A DNA stretch of 34,366 nt from CAYNOZ01 sp964398955 (lineage in GTDB: Archaea; Methanobacteriota_B; Thermococci; Thermococcales; CAYNOZ01), in NCBI GenBank assembly GCA_964398955.1, contig CAYNOZ010000008.1, forward strand, positions 1 through 34,366. The letters are read 5' to 3'. How positions within the stretch are numbered: position 1 is the first letter of the stretch; each line of letters starts with the position of its first letter. The translations under genes and the position numbers were made by a program. The notes under the pieces are model-generated. The model searched no databases. It was not told the DNA's origin and saw only the letters and a program-made list of their open reading frames with translations. Shown piece after piece: positions 23,557 to 31,624 of the stretch.

Positions 23557-24282
23557 TTATTTCACCGTTATCTTTGGTTCATCCTCACCAATTACAATTA
23601 CGTAGTCTTCTAAAGTATCGAAAGTTCCATTTTCTCCCTCTATGGTCACTAGATTAGGATCGGATGATTTTATTATCTTTATTTTCTTAATTTCACCCAT
23701 TCTACCTGAATTATTACCTCTTGTAATGAAGGCAAGTGCTCCTTCCTTGAACTTTAGATGTTCATTGATCTCCATTTCAGGCATCCTCATTATTAAGGTA
23801 TCCCTTGTACTGTATCCAGTTTCCTCTGAGCTCATCGGATCCTCTATTTCTACTTGGAAGTTAGTTCCATCATGTAAATTATATTGCAATTTATTTCCAC
23901 TTATCATGGTTTTATTCATTATTTCCATTGGTTTAAGTTTTGATTCTTCTTCATCTATGTTCACTGCCACTAGTTTTCCTAGTTTGTTAGGTACTATTCG
24001 GTAATGTTCTTCTAAGTCTGGGAATGATACTACGTCCATTATCCCGACTGGTGCATCGTATTTTCTAACTACTCTTCCGTCAACTAATACTTTTTCTTCA
24101 TGCAAAACTCTTTTTACTTCAGAAAGATTATCTGCATAACCTATTACATCTCTTAAGACTAATGTTATCGGTATTGCAGTTTCCTTTGAATGGGGTCCTG
24201 GATGGGTTCCTACTACCCAAGGTTCCGAAGAGGGTGCCCCATACTGTTTTGGCGATGAAAATCCTTTCACATGCTTTGACAT
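23557..24282 (-). CDS. rps4e: 30S ribosomal protein S4e (eS4)
   Basis: 241-aa archaeal/eukaryotic small-subunit protein. The N-terminal S4 domain (KVLVDGRVVRKYDAPVGIMDV), a central domain, and a KOW motif near the C-terminus (ALAFITRGNNSGRMGEI) are visible. HVKGFSSPKQYGAPSSEPWV at the start is characteristic, although homologues more often have KRLAAP there. Confidence 0.94.
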   Translation of the reverse strand: MSKHVKGFSSPKQYGAPSSEPWVVGTHPGPHSKETAIPITLVLRDVIGYADNLSEVKRVLHEEKVLVDGRVVRKYDAPVGIMDVVSFPDLEEHYRIVPNKLGKLVAVNIDEEESKLKPMEIMNKTMISGNKLQYNLHDGTNFQVEIEDPMSSEETGYSTRDTLIMRMPEMEINEHLKFKEGALAFITRGNNSGRMGEIKKIKIIKSSDPNLVTIEGENGTFDTLEDYVIVIGEDEPKITVK

Positions 24283-24582
24283 TTAATATCCCTTCCTATC
24301 TAAAACTTTTTCTCTCTCATCATCATCTAGATTTAAACTTTTAATAACAACATTTGAAGTGTCAAGTGGATAAAAAACGCTTTCTCCACCACGTTTCTCT
24401 ATTTCAACATCCTCAACATTTATTGAACCATCATCATTAATATCTTTCACTTCACCACTTATTCCCGCAAAGTCTCCTCTTACAACTTTTACCTCATCTC
24501 CTGCTCTAACAGGTAAGGATCTAGTATTGTATTTATCTTTCAAATCGCTTGAAAGATGAGCACTTTGATTTTTATTAGACAT
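24283..24582 (-). CDS. rpl24: 50S ribosomal protein L24 (uL24)
   Basis: 99-aa assembly-initiating protein. The N-terminus AHLSSDLKDKYNTRSLPVRAGDEV leads into the KOW motif VVRGDFAGISGEV. It ends immediately before eS4 starts. Confidence 0.95.
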   Translation of the reverse strand: MSNKNQSAHLSSDLKDKYNTRSLPVRAGDEVKVVRGDFAGISGEVKDINDDGSINVEDVEIEKRGGESVFYPLDTSNVVIKSLNLDDDEREKVLDRKGY

Positions 24583-24584
24583 TA

Positions 24585-25007
24585 TTAATACACCATCCTA
24601 GCAAGTCCGCCTACTCTAACCCATTTTTCGGCAGCTTCTTTTGCAACAGGTCCTCTAATTTCGGTTCCTTGAGGTACTCCTTCTTCTGATACTATTACCC
24701 CAGCATTATCTTCAAACTTAACTCTCATACCGTTTAATCTTTGATACTCTTTTCTCTGTCTAATTATAACTGCATAAACTACGTCCTTCCTAACATCTGG
24801 TTTTCCTTTCTTCACTACGGCTTTAACTAAATCAGAAACTCCTGCCTTAGGAACTCTTCGTTTAACCCCCTTGTAATCAACTACTGACACTATCTCTAGC
24901 TCACGAGCTCCTGAATTATCAGCACAATTCAAACGTGAACCTACTTGAAGAGCTCTATTAGGTCTTACCGGAGTTGTTCTTACTGTTTCACCAGCTCCTT
25001 TAGGCAT
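24585..25007 (-). CDS. rpl14: 50S ribosomal protein L14 (uL14)
   Basis: 140-aa large-subunit protein at the subunit interface. VGSRLNCADNSGARELEIVS and the RVPKAGVSDLVKAVVKKGKP region are near-universal, and VKFEDNAGVIVSEEGVPQGT is archaeal/eukaryotic in style. It starts 3 nt after uS17. Confidence 0.96.
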   Translation of the reverse strand: MPKGAGETVRTTPVRPNRALQVGSRLNCADNSGARELEIVSVVDYKGVKRRVPKAGVSDLVKAVVKKGKPDVRKDVVYAVIIRQRKEYQRLNGMRVKFEDNAGVIVSEEGVPQGTEIRGPVAKEAAEKWVRVGGLARMVY

Positions 25008-25010
25008 AAA

Positions 25011-25325
25011 TCATTCCCCTCCTTCTACTACAACAAATTTTTTCGTCTTGCTTAAGGGTCGAGTTTCCGCAATCTTAACCCGATCCCCTACTTCAACATC
25101 TATGCAACCTGGGTGATGGGCTGGGATCTTTGAATTCCTAACCTCGTATCTCTCGAACTTTGGTACAAATTTGTAATACTCATTCTCAACTACTACTGTC
25201 TTATCCATCTTTGTGCTAACTACTTCTCCCTCTAAGATCTTACCCCTTACTGATAAACTACCATGAAACGGGCAATTAGGATCTTCACATTCCCTCTCAG
25301 GTTCTTTAACATCTAATCCTGTCAT
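25011..25325 (-). CDS. rps17: 30S ribosomal protein S17 (uS17)
   Basis: 104-aa OB-fold 16S rRNA binder with the archaeal N-terminal extension, which here holds two cysteines and a His (CEDPNCPFHGSLSVRG). TKMDKTVVVENEYYKFVPKF is the core. It begins after an 80-bp gap that carries palindromes and a TATA-like box, so it may open its own transcription unit. Confidence 0.95.
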   Translation of the reverse strand: MTGLDVKEPERECEDPNCPFHGSLSVRGKILEGEVVSTKMDKTVVVENEYYKFVPKFERYEVRNSKIPAHHPGCIDVEVGDRVKIAETRPLSKTKKFVVVEGGE

Positions 25326-25405
25326 TCAAATCACTCTCACAATTTTGTTAATCATGAACTCTAAATCAATCGTAATCAAATTGAATTTGATTTAAACCAA
25401 ATTCG
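25326..25405 (-). promoter_or_regulatory. Palindrome-containing gap between rnp1 and rps17
   Basis: AATCAAATT-G-AATTTGATT (25374-25392) is a perfect 9+1+9 palindrome. Its inner part GAATTTG (25383-25389) can instead pair with CAAATTC (25398-25404) around an 8-nt loop, so two exclusive structures are possible. TTTAAA (25391-25396) is a candidate TATA box about 66 nt before the uS17 ATG. This is the largest gap within an otherwise tightly packed stretch. Confidence 0.45.
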
Positions 25406-25657
25406 TTACTTGAGACGCTTATGTGGTTGTCCCACGATCTCAGAACCTCTTAAACGAATCCTTTTATCTTCAACTACGAACTCGAATACACAATCTTTCT
25501 TAGGCACTCTAAACCTTTTTTCTCCAGAGATCACAAGTAAGTTTCTAGTTTCATCAATTACTTTCCCCGATCTTCCGATCATAGTATGATCGGAGCATTC
25601 AACGATTTTTACTTTAAGTCCAATGAGTTCGTGGTGCCTTAATTTTTTGGCATCCAT
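25406..25657 (-). CDS. rnp1: Ribonuclease P protein component 1 (Rnp1/Pop4/p29)
   Basis: 83-aa Sm-like-fold protein subunit of archaeal RNase P, which removes 5' leaders from pre-tRNAs. LRHHELIGLKVKIVECSDHT, followed by GRSGKVIDETRNLLVI and FRVPKKDCVFEFVVEDKRI, is the family pattern. Its place between aIF1 and uS17 is the standard archaeal one. The three operon-embedded tRNAs in this window are potential substrates. Confidence 0.95.
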   Translation of the reverse strand: MDAKKLRHHELIGLKVKIVECSDHTMIGRSGKVIDETRNLLVISGEKRFRVPKKDCVFEFVVEDKRIRLRGSEIVGQPHKRLK

Positions 25658-25667
25658 CTAAGCTACC

Positions 25668-25961
25668 TTATTTAACATTTATCATGTCTGTAGAGTAACC
25701 CAGATCTACCAAAATGTCTTTCAAACGTCTCTTATGGTTACCTTGAAGTTCGATCTTACCATCTTTTACTGTTCCACCGCAAGCTAATTTACTCTTCAAC
25801 TTCTTACCGAGATCTTCCAGATCCATTTCCTTTTCGTTTATTCCTTCCACGATTGTCATTACTTTACCATATTTTCTTTCTTCAGATCTTACAGTTATTT
25901 GTTGTTCTTCCTTTCGAACTTCTTTCATTAACATATCTTCTATAGGGTTTTTACCAGGCAT
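25668..25961 (-). CDS. Translation initiation factor aIF1 (SUI1 family)
   Basis: 97-aa homologue of eIF1 that monitors start-codon selection on the 30S subunit. The SUI1 core runs from RKYGKVMTIVEGINEKEMDL through KLKSKLACGGTVKDGKIELQ to the family GDH-like GNHKRRLKDILVDLG. It is in the conserved slot between uL29 and rnp1. Confidence 0.95.
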   Translation of the reverse strand: MPGKNPIEDMLMKEVRKEEQQITVRSEERKYGKVMTIVEGINEKEMDLEDLGKKLKSKLACGGTVKDGKIELQGNHKRRLKDILVDLGYSTDMINVK

Positions 25962-25964
25962 ATG

Positions 25965-26162
25965 TTATTTGCTCCTCCTTTTTTCATTTTTTATAGTTAA
26001 TAACCTTGCTATATCCTTTCTAAGATCTTTAATTTTCATAGGATTTTCCATGGATGATCCCATGGAGTTCATAGCTCTTTCACGAGCTAATTCAGACTTT
26101 AACTCCTCGATTTTATCTTCAATTTCCTCGACAGTCATTTCTCTAATTTCAGCTGTTTTCAT
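25965..26162 (-). CDS. rpl29: 50S ribosomal protein L29 (uL29)
   Basis: 65-aa two-helix protein at the peptide exit. The start is EIREMTVEEIEDKIEELKSE and the end LRKDIARLLTIKNEKRR. It begins directly after the uS3 stop. Confidence 0.94.
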   Translation of the reverse strand: MKTAEIREMTVEEIEDKIEELKSELARERAMNSMGSSMENPMKIKDLRKDIARLLTIKNEKRRSK

Positions 26163-26858
26163 TTATTCTCCCTCTTTTTCAGAAGACTCATCCTCTTCTT
26201 CAGATTCAAGTTCTTCTTCAATTTCCTCGATCATTTCTTCTTCAGATTCTTCTTCCTCTTCTACTGGTTCCCTTATTTCTAATTCATCAGGTAACTCTAC
26301 TCCAGCTGGCATTATCCTCACTTGAACTCCTACTGTTCCCGGTTTCATCCTTGCAACATCTTCTCCGAATTCTACATCATCTATCGCTACTTGACCACAT
26401 TTCTTAAGATATCCGTCTCTGAACCTTACAGTTTGGCTTCTTCCTCCACGAAGTTTTCCTGAAAACTTTACTTCAACTCCTCTTGCTCCAGCTTCCATGA
26501 CTCTTCTTTGTGCTCTATATCCAACTTTACGGAAATAGAAACCTTTTTCTAAGGACCTGGCAAGGTCGTTTGCGACTACGCTTGGATTTAAGTAAGGTTC
26601 TTCAACTTCATTTACGTCTATCTGTGGATTTTCTAAATCGAAATTCTCTTTAAGTTTTCTTGTTATCTTCTTGATGTTGCTTCCACCTCTTCCAATGACC
26701 ATTCCTGGTTTCTGAGCGTATACTGTTATGTTCATTCCCATTGAAGTCTTCTTCATTTCCATTCCGCCGTAGCCAGCTCTCTTTAATTCTTCTCTAAAAT
26801 AATCTTCAATCATAAGTTTCTTCTTGTTATCGTTAATGAAATTCTTCTCCATAGCCAT
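26163..26858 (-). CDS. rps3: 30S ribosomal protein S3 (uS3)
   Basis: 231-aa small-subunit protein at the mRNA entry. The KH domain is visible as KPGMVIGRGGSNIKKITRKL (about residues 50-70), and the C-domain as RVMEAGARGVEVKFSGKLRG. The last 40 or so residues are nearly all Glu, Asp and Ser, an unusually long acidic tail. It overlaps uL22 by one base. Confidence 0.95.
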   Translation of the reverse strand: MAMEKNFINDNKKKLMIEDYFREELKRAGYGGMEMKKTSMGMNITVYAQKPGMVIGRGGSNIKKITRKLKENFDLENPQIDVNEVEEPYLNPSVVANDLARSLEKGFYFRKVGYRAQRRVMEAGARGVEVKFSGKLRGGRSQTVRFRDGYLKKCGQVAIDDVEFGEDVARMKPGTVGVQVRIMPAGVELPDELEIREPVEEEEESEEEMIEEIEEELESEEEDESSEKEGE

Positions 26859-27313
26859 TATCTTTCCTCCCCAATGAATTCAACGTTCGTGGTTTGTTCA
26901 TTAAACTCTCCAGTTCTACCGAAGGCTTTAGGATCATAACCTTCTATTTCAGTAGCTTTTGATGCTGCCGCATGAATAAGCATTATATTATCCGTATCCA
27001 AACCTTTATATTCAGCATTTGCTTCAAGATTCTCTAAAACTTTTAATATATTCTCACTTGCCTTAACTGGATATCCTCCAGCATCCCAGCCTTCGATATC
27101 TTTTCTATGACCTGTTTTGGCATTATGCTTCTTATAAGGTATGGCTTCTTCTTTATCCATTACTCTTTTCAATAATTCTTTAGCCTCTGGCAACCACATC
27201 TCTCTAAGTTGATCACAAATTTCAGTAGAGTGTTTTGGAGAGACTTGAATCTCTCTCCCTTTGGCTTTCACCATAGTTTCTTCATCGTATTCCTTATCAT
27301 ATGAATATCCCAT
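26858..27313 (-). CDS. rpl22: 50S ribosomal protein L22 (uL22)
   Basis: 151-aa exit-tunnel protein of archaeal length. EIQVSPKHSTEICDQLREM, the basic AIPYKKHNAKTGHRKDIEGW and GGYPVKASENILKVLENLEA are archaeal/eukaryotic signatures. Confidence 0.95.
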   Translation of the reverse strand: MGYSYDKEYDEETMVKAKGREIQVSPKHSTEICDQLREMWLPEAKELLKRVMDKEEAIPYKKHNAKTGHRKDIEGWDAGGYPVKASENILKVLENLEANAEYKGLDTDNIMLIHAAASKATEIEGYDPKAFGRTGEFNEQTTNVEFIGEER

Positions 27314-27325
27314 TGAAAATCACCT

Positions 27326-27718
27326 TTATCTTAGAGGTACATACATTGAAGACCTTGTAGCTCCAACACCAGGGGCGCTATGCTTAACTCTTTCCCTTGT
27401 CATTGCAAATTCTCCGAGGTAATGTCCTATCATACCAGGTTCTATTTCAACAATATTAAAATCATTACCATCGTGTATAGCAATTTTAGCTCCTACCATC
27501 TCTGGTAAGATTATTAAATCTCTGCAATGAGTTCTTATGACTTCGTCCTTGTCATCCCTCTTCATTTTTCTTATGTTCTGTATTAATTTTCTTTGTCTAT
27601 CAGAAAATCCTCTCTCTAAGCTTCTTCTTTTTCTCGCAGGAAGTAAATTTATGAATTCTTCCATTGACATGGTTTTAAGTTCTTCAAACTCATGACCTCT
27701 ATATTGAAAATCTGCCAT
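27326..27718 (-). CDS. rps19: 30S ribosomal protein S19 (uS19)
   Basis: 130-aa head protein. INLLPARKRRSLERGFSDRQ and RTHCRDLIILPEMVGAKIAI lead to the C-terminal IEPGMIGHYLGEFAMTRERV and HSAPGVGATRSSMYVPLR. The long N-terminus is the archaeal/eukaryotic (S15) form. Confidence 0.96.
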   Translation of the reverse strand: MADFQYRGHEFEELKTMSMEEFINLLPARKRRSLERGFSDRQRKLIQNIRKMKRDDKDEVIRTHCRDLIILPEMVGAKIAIHDGNDFNIVEIEPGMIGHYLGEFAMTRERVKHSAPGVGATRSSMYVPLR

Positions 27719-27727
27719 ATTCTCACC

Positions 27728-28441
27728 TTACTTATTTCTTCCTCTTCCAGTCTTCTTAGATTTTAGATGACCAACTTTACGACCGGGCGGTGCGTTACCG
27801 CTAACTGAGGTTGGACGGCCAACGTGTTTATGCGCTCCTCCTCCGAATGGATGGTCTACTGCGTTCATTGCTACTCCTCTTACTTTCGGATATGGTTTTC
27901 CTTTGGCCTTTTTTGCGTGATACTTTTTACCGGCTTTACCCATTTTTTCATCTTTTCTGTTCGAGTTTCCTACTCTTCCTATTGTTGCTCTGCATTCAGG
28001 GTCAAATTCTTTGAGTTCTTTGGATGGTAGTTGTACAACTACTTCACCAGCATCGTGCGCTATTAGTATAGCTCTTGTACCAGAGGATCTTACAAGTTTT
28101 CCACCGTCTCCAGGTCTGTTTTCTATGTTATGTATGAATGTTCCTTCCGGTATCTCTGCTAGAGGTAGTGTGTTACCTGGTTCGATTGGAGCCCTTACTC
28201 CTATCTCTATCTCATCTCCTTCAGAAAGTGATTCAGGAGCCAGTATGTAATATTTTTCTCCATTTTCGTACTGAATTTCTGCAATAGGTGCAGTCCTCAT
28301 CGGATCATGTTCTATTGATAGAACTTCAGCCTTAAGTGATTCTTTTTTCGGATGTTTTGCGTCAGTTTTTGCTCTATGAGAGTTCGTTTTATGAGTTGGG
28401 GAGCCTCGTCCCCTTCTTTGTTGTACCAATCTCTTTCCCAT
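27728..28441 (-). CDS. rpl2: 50S ribosomal protein L2 (uL2)
   Basis: 237-aa protein near the peptidyl-transferase centre. QQRRGRGSPTHKTNSHRAKT is the archaeal/eukaryotic (L8) start, and the functional loop is GVAMNAVDHPFGGGAHKHVG with the conserved histidine. ATG at 28441 has AGGTGG 5 nt upstream; the GTG at 28450 would add three residues. Confidence 0.96.
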   Translation of the reverse strand: MGKRLVQQRRGRGSPTHKTNSHRAKTDAKHPKKESLKAEVLSIEHDPMRTAPIAEIQYENGEKYYILAPESLSEGDEIEIGVRAPIEPGNTLPLAEIPEGTFIHNIENRPGDGGKLVRSSGTRAILIAHDAGEVVVQLPSKELKEFDPECRATIGRVGNSNRKDEKMGKAGKKYHAKKAKGKPYPKVRGVAMNAVDHPFGGGAHKHVGRPTSVSGNAPPGRKVGHLKSKKTGRGRNK

Positions 28442-28487
28442 TCTTACCACCTAATTCGCATTTTTTATTTGAAATATGATTTTTTGA

Positions 28488-28748
28488 TTAGAAGATTCCT
28501 ATATCAGTCGCTAATTCGTCGGCAGAGTAGTCTGATGTTAGTTTTATATACGCTTTTTTTCTGCCTTCTGAGTCTATTAATGTGTTTACTTTATCTACTT
28601 CTACTTCATATAGTTCTTCAAATGCTTCAGCGATCTGATTTTTGTTTGCTTCCAAGTCTACTATGAATAGTAGTTTGTTTTCTTCTTCCATAGCTGATAT
28701 TGCTTTTTCTGTTACTAATGGATTTTTTATTATTTCGACACTTCTCAT
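28488..28748 (-). CDS. rpl23: 50S ribosomal protein L23 (uL23)
   Basis: 86-aa exit-site protein that docks SRP and other factors. IIKNPLVTEKAISAMEEENK is the conserved start, and KVNTLIDSEGRKKAYIKLT the second half. It is one base from uL4. Confidence 0.94.
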   Translation of the reverse strand: MRSVEIIKNPLVTEKAISAMEEENKLLFIVDLEANKNQIAEAFEELYEVEVDKVNTLIDSEGRKKAYIKLTSDYSADELATDIGIF

Positions 28749-28749
28749 T

Positions 28750-29529
28750 TTACATCTCCTCCAATGCTTTTATAGCTGATTCACTCCATACTGTTAGTCT
28801 TCCTGGTTTAGCTCCGGGGGCGAGATGTATTGTTCCTAGGTTTTCAACTTTTACTATTTCTACTCCGGGTAGGTTTCTTGCTCCGTATACTATTCCTTCG
28901 TCTTCTTCTACTATTATGAGTACGCTTTTCGCTCCTTTATGTTTTCTTCCTCTGCTTTTTCCTTTGCCTGATCTGATTTTTTTGGTTTTTTCTTTTGCTC
29001 TTTGTACGTCTTCCCAGATTCCTAAGGTTTTGAATATTTCCCTTACTTCCGCTGTTTTGTTTACTTTCTGTATTTCATCGCTGACTATTATTGGAAGCTC
29101 TAGTGAGTTATCGAATTTATGTCCTTTATTTTCAACGTATTTTGAGACCTTTGATGCTGAAATAGCGCTTTTTCTAGCTAACTTCCTTTCTTTCCTGTTT
29201 ATATTCTCTGAAACATTTTCTTCTGCTTTAGGAGGGTGTGCTACTCTTCCACCAACTGCAAATGGTACAAATGCTGCATTTCTATCTCCAGTTCTTTTTC
29301 TACGTACTCTAGCTCTGCCTGAACCTTTACCAATAGATTCAGCAGTCGTCTTTGTTCCTGCGGTAGGGTCTCTACCTTTAGGTTGAACTGCCTTAGTAAA
29401 AGATGCTATAAAATCTCTTTTAATTAAATCAGGTCTAAAAGGAGCTTCAAACACTTCAGGCAACTCAATCTCACTCTCTTCTTCACCATCAAGTGAATAA
29501 ACATTCCTAAATCTACTATTCTCTCCCAT
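28750..29529 (-). CDS. rpl4: 50S ribosomal protein L4 (uL4)
   Basis: 259-aa archaeal-length (L1/L4) protein. PEVFEAPFRPDLIKRDFIAS opens it; the tunnel loop GKGSGRARVRRKRTGDRNAA and the RVAHPPKAEENVSENINRKE stretch are typical. The ending IVKVENLGTIHLAPGAKPG is also conserved. Confidence 0.96.
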   Translation of the reverse strand: MGENSRFRNVYSLDGEEESEIELPEVFEAPFRPDLIKRDFIASFTKAVQPKGRDPTAGTKTTAESIGKGSGRARVRRKRTGDRNAAFVPFAVGGRVAHPPKAEENVSENINRKERKLARKSAISASKVSKYVENKGHKFDNSLELPIIVSDEIQKVNKTAEVREIFKTLGIWEDVQRAKEKTKKIRSGKGKSRGRKHKGAKSVLIIVEEDEGIVYGARNLPGVEIVKVENLGTIHLAPGAKPGRLTVWSESAIKALEEM

Positions 29530-29531
29530 TC

Positions 29532-30536
29532 TTATACACCTTGATCAGATTGTGTGCTTATATGAACTATCTCAGGTTCTTCTTCTGTAGCCTTCTCTGG
29601 AGGCCTTATTGCTTTTCTAGTTCTTACCAACCGTTTCTTCGGTCCTGGAACAGATCCCTTTAAGATAATGTAATCATTCTCAACTTCACCGTATTTAGTG
29701 AAACCACCTTCAGGTGTTACTCTGTCTCCATCCTCGCCTAAATCAATGATTTTCTTGTTCAGCTCTGTTCTTGTATGGAAACCCATCTGTCCACCCATCG
29801 GAACCGTCCACATAACATTCCTAGGGTGCCATGGCCCCATACTTCCAATGTGCCTTCCTTTTCCAACGTTTCTAGCTTTTCTGTTAAGTATTCGTACGCC
29901 ATGTCTCTTTACGATTCCTTCAAATCCTTTACCTTTGGTAACTCCTTTAACATCTATCATTTCTCCGGGTTCATGGACATCACTTACTCTCAGGTCTTTC
30001 CCTAAGATCTCTCTAGCATATTCAAAGGCTGCTTCTACTGTACCACCTAATTTATACTCCATTACATCTGGTTTCTTCTTAACACCAGCTAATTCAGGTT
30101 GAGTATGAACTAATAACCTAATTTCAACTATCTTATCTAATCTCTCTTCTATCTCACTCAACTTATCCTCATGATCAATCTCATCTGGAAGAGTCTTAAT
30201 TCTTCTTTTAAGGTCCCTATGTAAATCACCGCTCCATGCTTCAGTAAGAACTTCCTTACCTTCTAATGTATCTTCATAAGCTCTTACTGCACATACTTTA
30301 ACTGGCGGTGCCTCTAATATCGTGACTGCGTTGGAAACCTCTTGACCTTCTTTAAGACTTCCCGGTTCATTCTCAACCATAATTAAATGAGTCATACCGG
30401 CTTTGTAAGTAGGGAAACCTAAGGCCTGAGGTTCTCCTTCTTCTGGCCACGATGATATAGTAGGAACCAGACTCTTCGCTCTTCCCTTTGGTCTATAACC
30501 AAGGGATCCACTTCTCGGCTTGCTTTTTTCAGGCAT
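29532..30536 (-). CDS. rpl3: 50S ribosomal protein L3 (uL3)
   Basis: 334-aa protein close to the peptidyl-transferase centre, archaeal/eukaryotic type. PRSGSLGYRPKGRAKSLVPT is followed by the central VKGVTKGKGFEGIVKRHGV and IGSMGPWHPRNVMWTVPMGG. It begins one base after the SPOUT gene, the first gene of the unit. Confidence 0.96.
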   Translation of the reverse strand: MPEKSKPRSGSLGYRPKGRAKSLVPTISSWPEEGEPQALGFPTYKAGMTHLIMVENEPGSLKEGQEVSNAVTILEAPPVKVCAVRAYEDTLEGKEVLTEAWSGDLHRDLKRRIKTLPDEIDHEDKLSEIEERLDKIVEIRLLVHTQPELAGVKKKPDVMEYKLGGTVEAAFEYAREILGKDLRVSDVHEPGEMIDVKGVTKGKGFEGIVKRHGVRILNRKARNVGKGRHIGSMGPWHPRNVMWTVPMGGQMGFHTRTELNKKIIDLGEDGDRVTPEGGFTKYGEVENDYIILKGSVPGPKKRLVRTRKAIRPPEKATEEEPEIVHISTQSDQGV

Positions 30537-30537
30537 G

Positions 30538-31422
30538 TTATCCTCTCCATAGATTTAATATTGATAATGTGGCTATCACCGCTTCTTCAGTTCTCACAGT
30601 TTTAGTACTCTGGTCAGGTATAGAATTAACGACAGATCCAAATAGACCAGGTCTCGATTCGATTTCAGGGATTCCTTCTTTCGGCGATCCGAAAACTATC
30701 CCCAAATCACGGACTTTAGGTGACAGTTTTAAACCTCTCACGTCTTCTCCATACCTAGAGGTCGCCATAATGTGATCCAGGGTCATCCTTTTAAGGGTTT
30801 CGTCCAACTCAATCTCAGGAAAGTGAACATCATACCCCCAGTACTCATTCTCAGGAGGATCCGACCTTTCCACCATTAAAGGATCAGTTTCCACAACCTT
30901 AAAAGTATCTCTACTATTCTCAAACCCATCCCCATCAAAAACAGCAGGCCTTTTCAAACCAACATTAACCCGCCATTCACCATCTTTCTCCCATAAAAAC
31001 ACTCCTTCACGAATCTCACCAACTTCAGGCTCTCTATACTTATTATGATGAGGGGTTTGGAGCGGAGGAAGTACTCCTGCATTTTCAAAGTACGAACTTC
31101 TATCGAACAAAACCTTTCTAAGATAGGGAGGTGTTTCAGCATACTTAAGAATCTCAGAGATAAAATCCCCAGCTGAACCACCTGAATCATAAACCCATAT
31201 ATGGTTCACTCTAAATATAGAACAAGACCTTGCGATCTGTCCAAGCTTGTAAACAGCTATCTTAGGATCTGAAGTCTCCTCTAACAAGCTGTTAGGAATC
31301 AAAACATGTAAAGAATTCAAATTCATATCTTCCATCATTTTAGGATATCCAATTCTCTTACTATTATTCTTACCTTTGACCTTATTAAAGTCTTCCATGT
31401 CGTGGCCTTCATCATTATTCAT
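30538..31422 (-). CDS. SPOUT-family RNA methyltransferase (MTH1/DUF171, C9orf114-like)
   Basis: 294-aa protein related to archaeal MTH1 and human SPOUT1/C9orf114, the gene commonly found just before rpl3 in archaea. Conserved stretches are LHVLIPNSLLEETSDPKIAV, KLGQIARSCSIFRVNHIWV, YAETPPYLRK, PPLQTPHH, and the knotted C-terminus with GIVFGSPKEGI and VVNSIPDQSTKTVRTEEAV. A uridine N3-methyltransferase role on rRNA has been proposed for the family. The first 35 residues (NNDEGHDMEDFNKVKGKNNS) are not conserved. ATG at 31422 has GGTGA 8 nt upstream. Confidence 0.9.
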   Translation of the reverse strand: MNNDEGHDMEDFNKVKGKNNSKRIGYPKMMEDMNLNSLHVLIPNSLLEETSDPKIAVYKLGQIARSCSIFRVNHIWVYDSGGSAGDFISEILKYAETPPYLRKVLFDRSSYFENAGVLPPLQTPHHNKYREPEVGEIREGVFLWEKDGEWRVNVGLKRPAVFDGDGFENSRDTFKVVETDPLMVERSDPPENEYWGYDVHFPEIELDETLKRMTLDHIMATSRYGEDVRGLKLSPKVRDLGIVFGSPKEGIPEIESRPGLFGSVVNSIPDQSTKTVRTEEAVIATLSILNLWRG

Positions 31423-31624
31423 CGAAATGTTCACCAAAATTTTTATTGAATTAAAATAATCTCCAATGCTTTTAAATTTGATATGTTAATAAGTTATTTA
31501 TATTTTTGTTACTTTTTTTTGTAAAAAACTTTTCTCGTCGGATATTTTAAATTTTTTATAGGTTATAATTTATTATATTATTTTTTTCAGAAAAGTCTTA
31601 AGTTTTATTATCTCATATTACTTT
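31423..31624 (-). promoter_or_regulatory. A/T-rich promoter region of the ribosomal super-operon and moaA terminator
   Basis: Just past moaA the minus strand has T-runs, the clearest a T6 (31528-31523), which could end moaA transcription. Next, AAAAATATAAATAA (31507-31494) is a good TATA candidate. A second, AAATTTAAAAGC (about 31479-31468), is closer to the ATG. I see no ORF or RNA gene in these 200 bases. Confidence 0.45.

Noticed and set aside
28700..29386. 228-codon plus-strand ORF opposite rpl4
   Set aside because: It is the antisense shadow of a clear uL4 gene in an A-rich coding strand. It is low-complexity (Ser/Phe/Leu), has no ribosome binding site and no recognisable domain.
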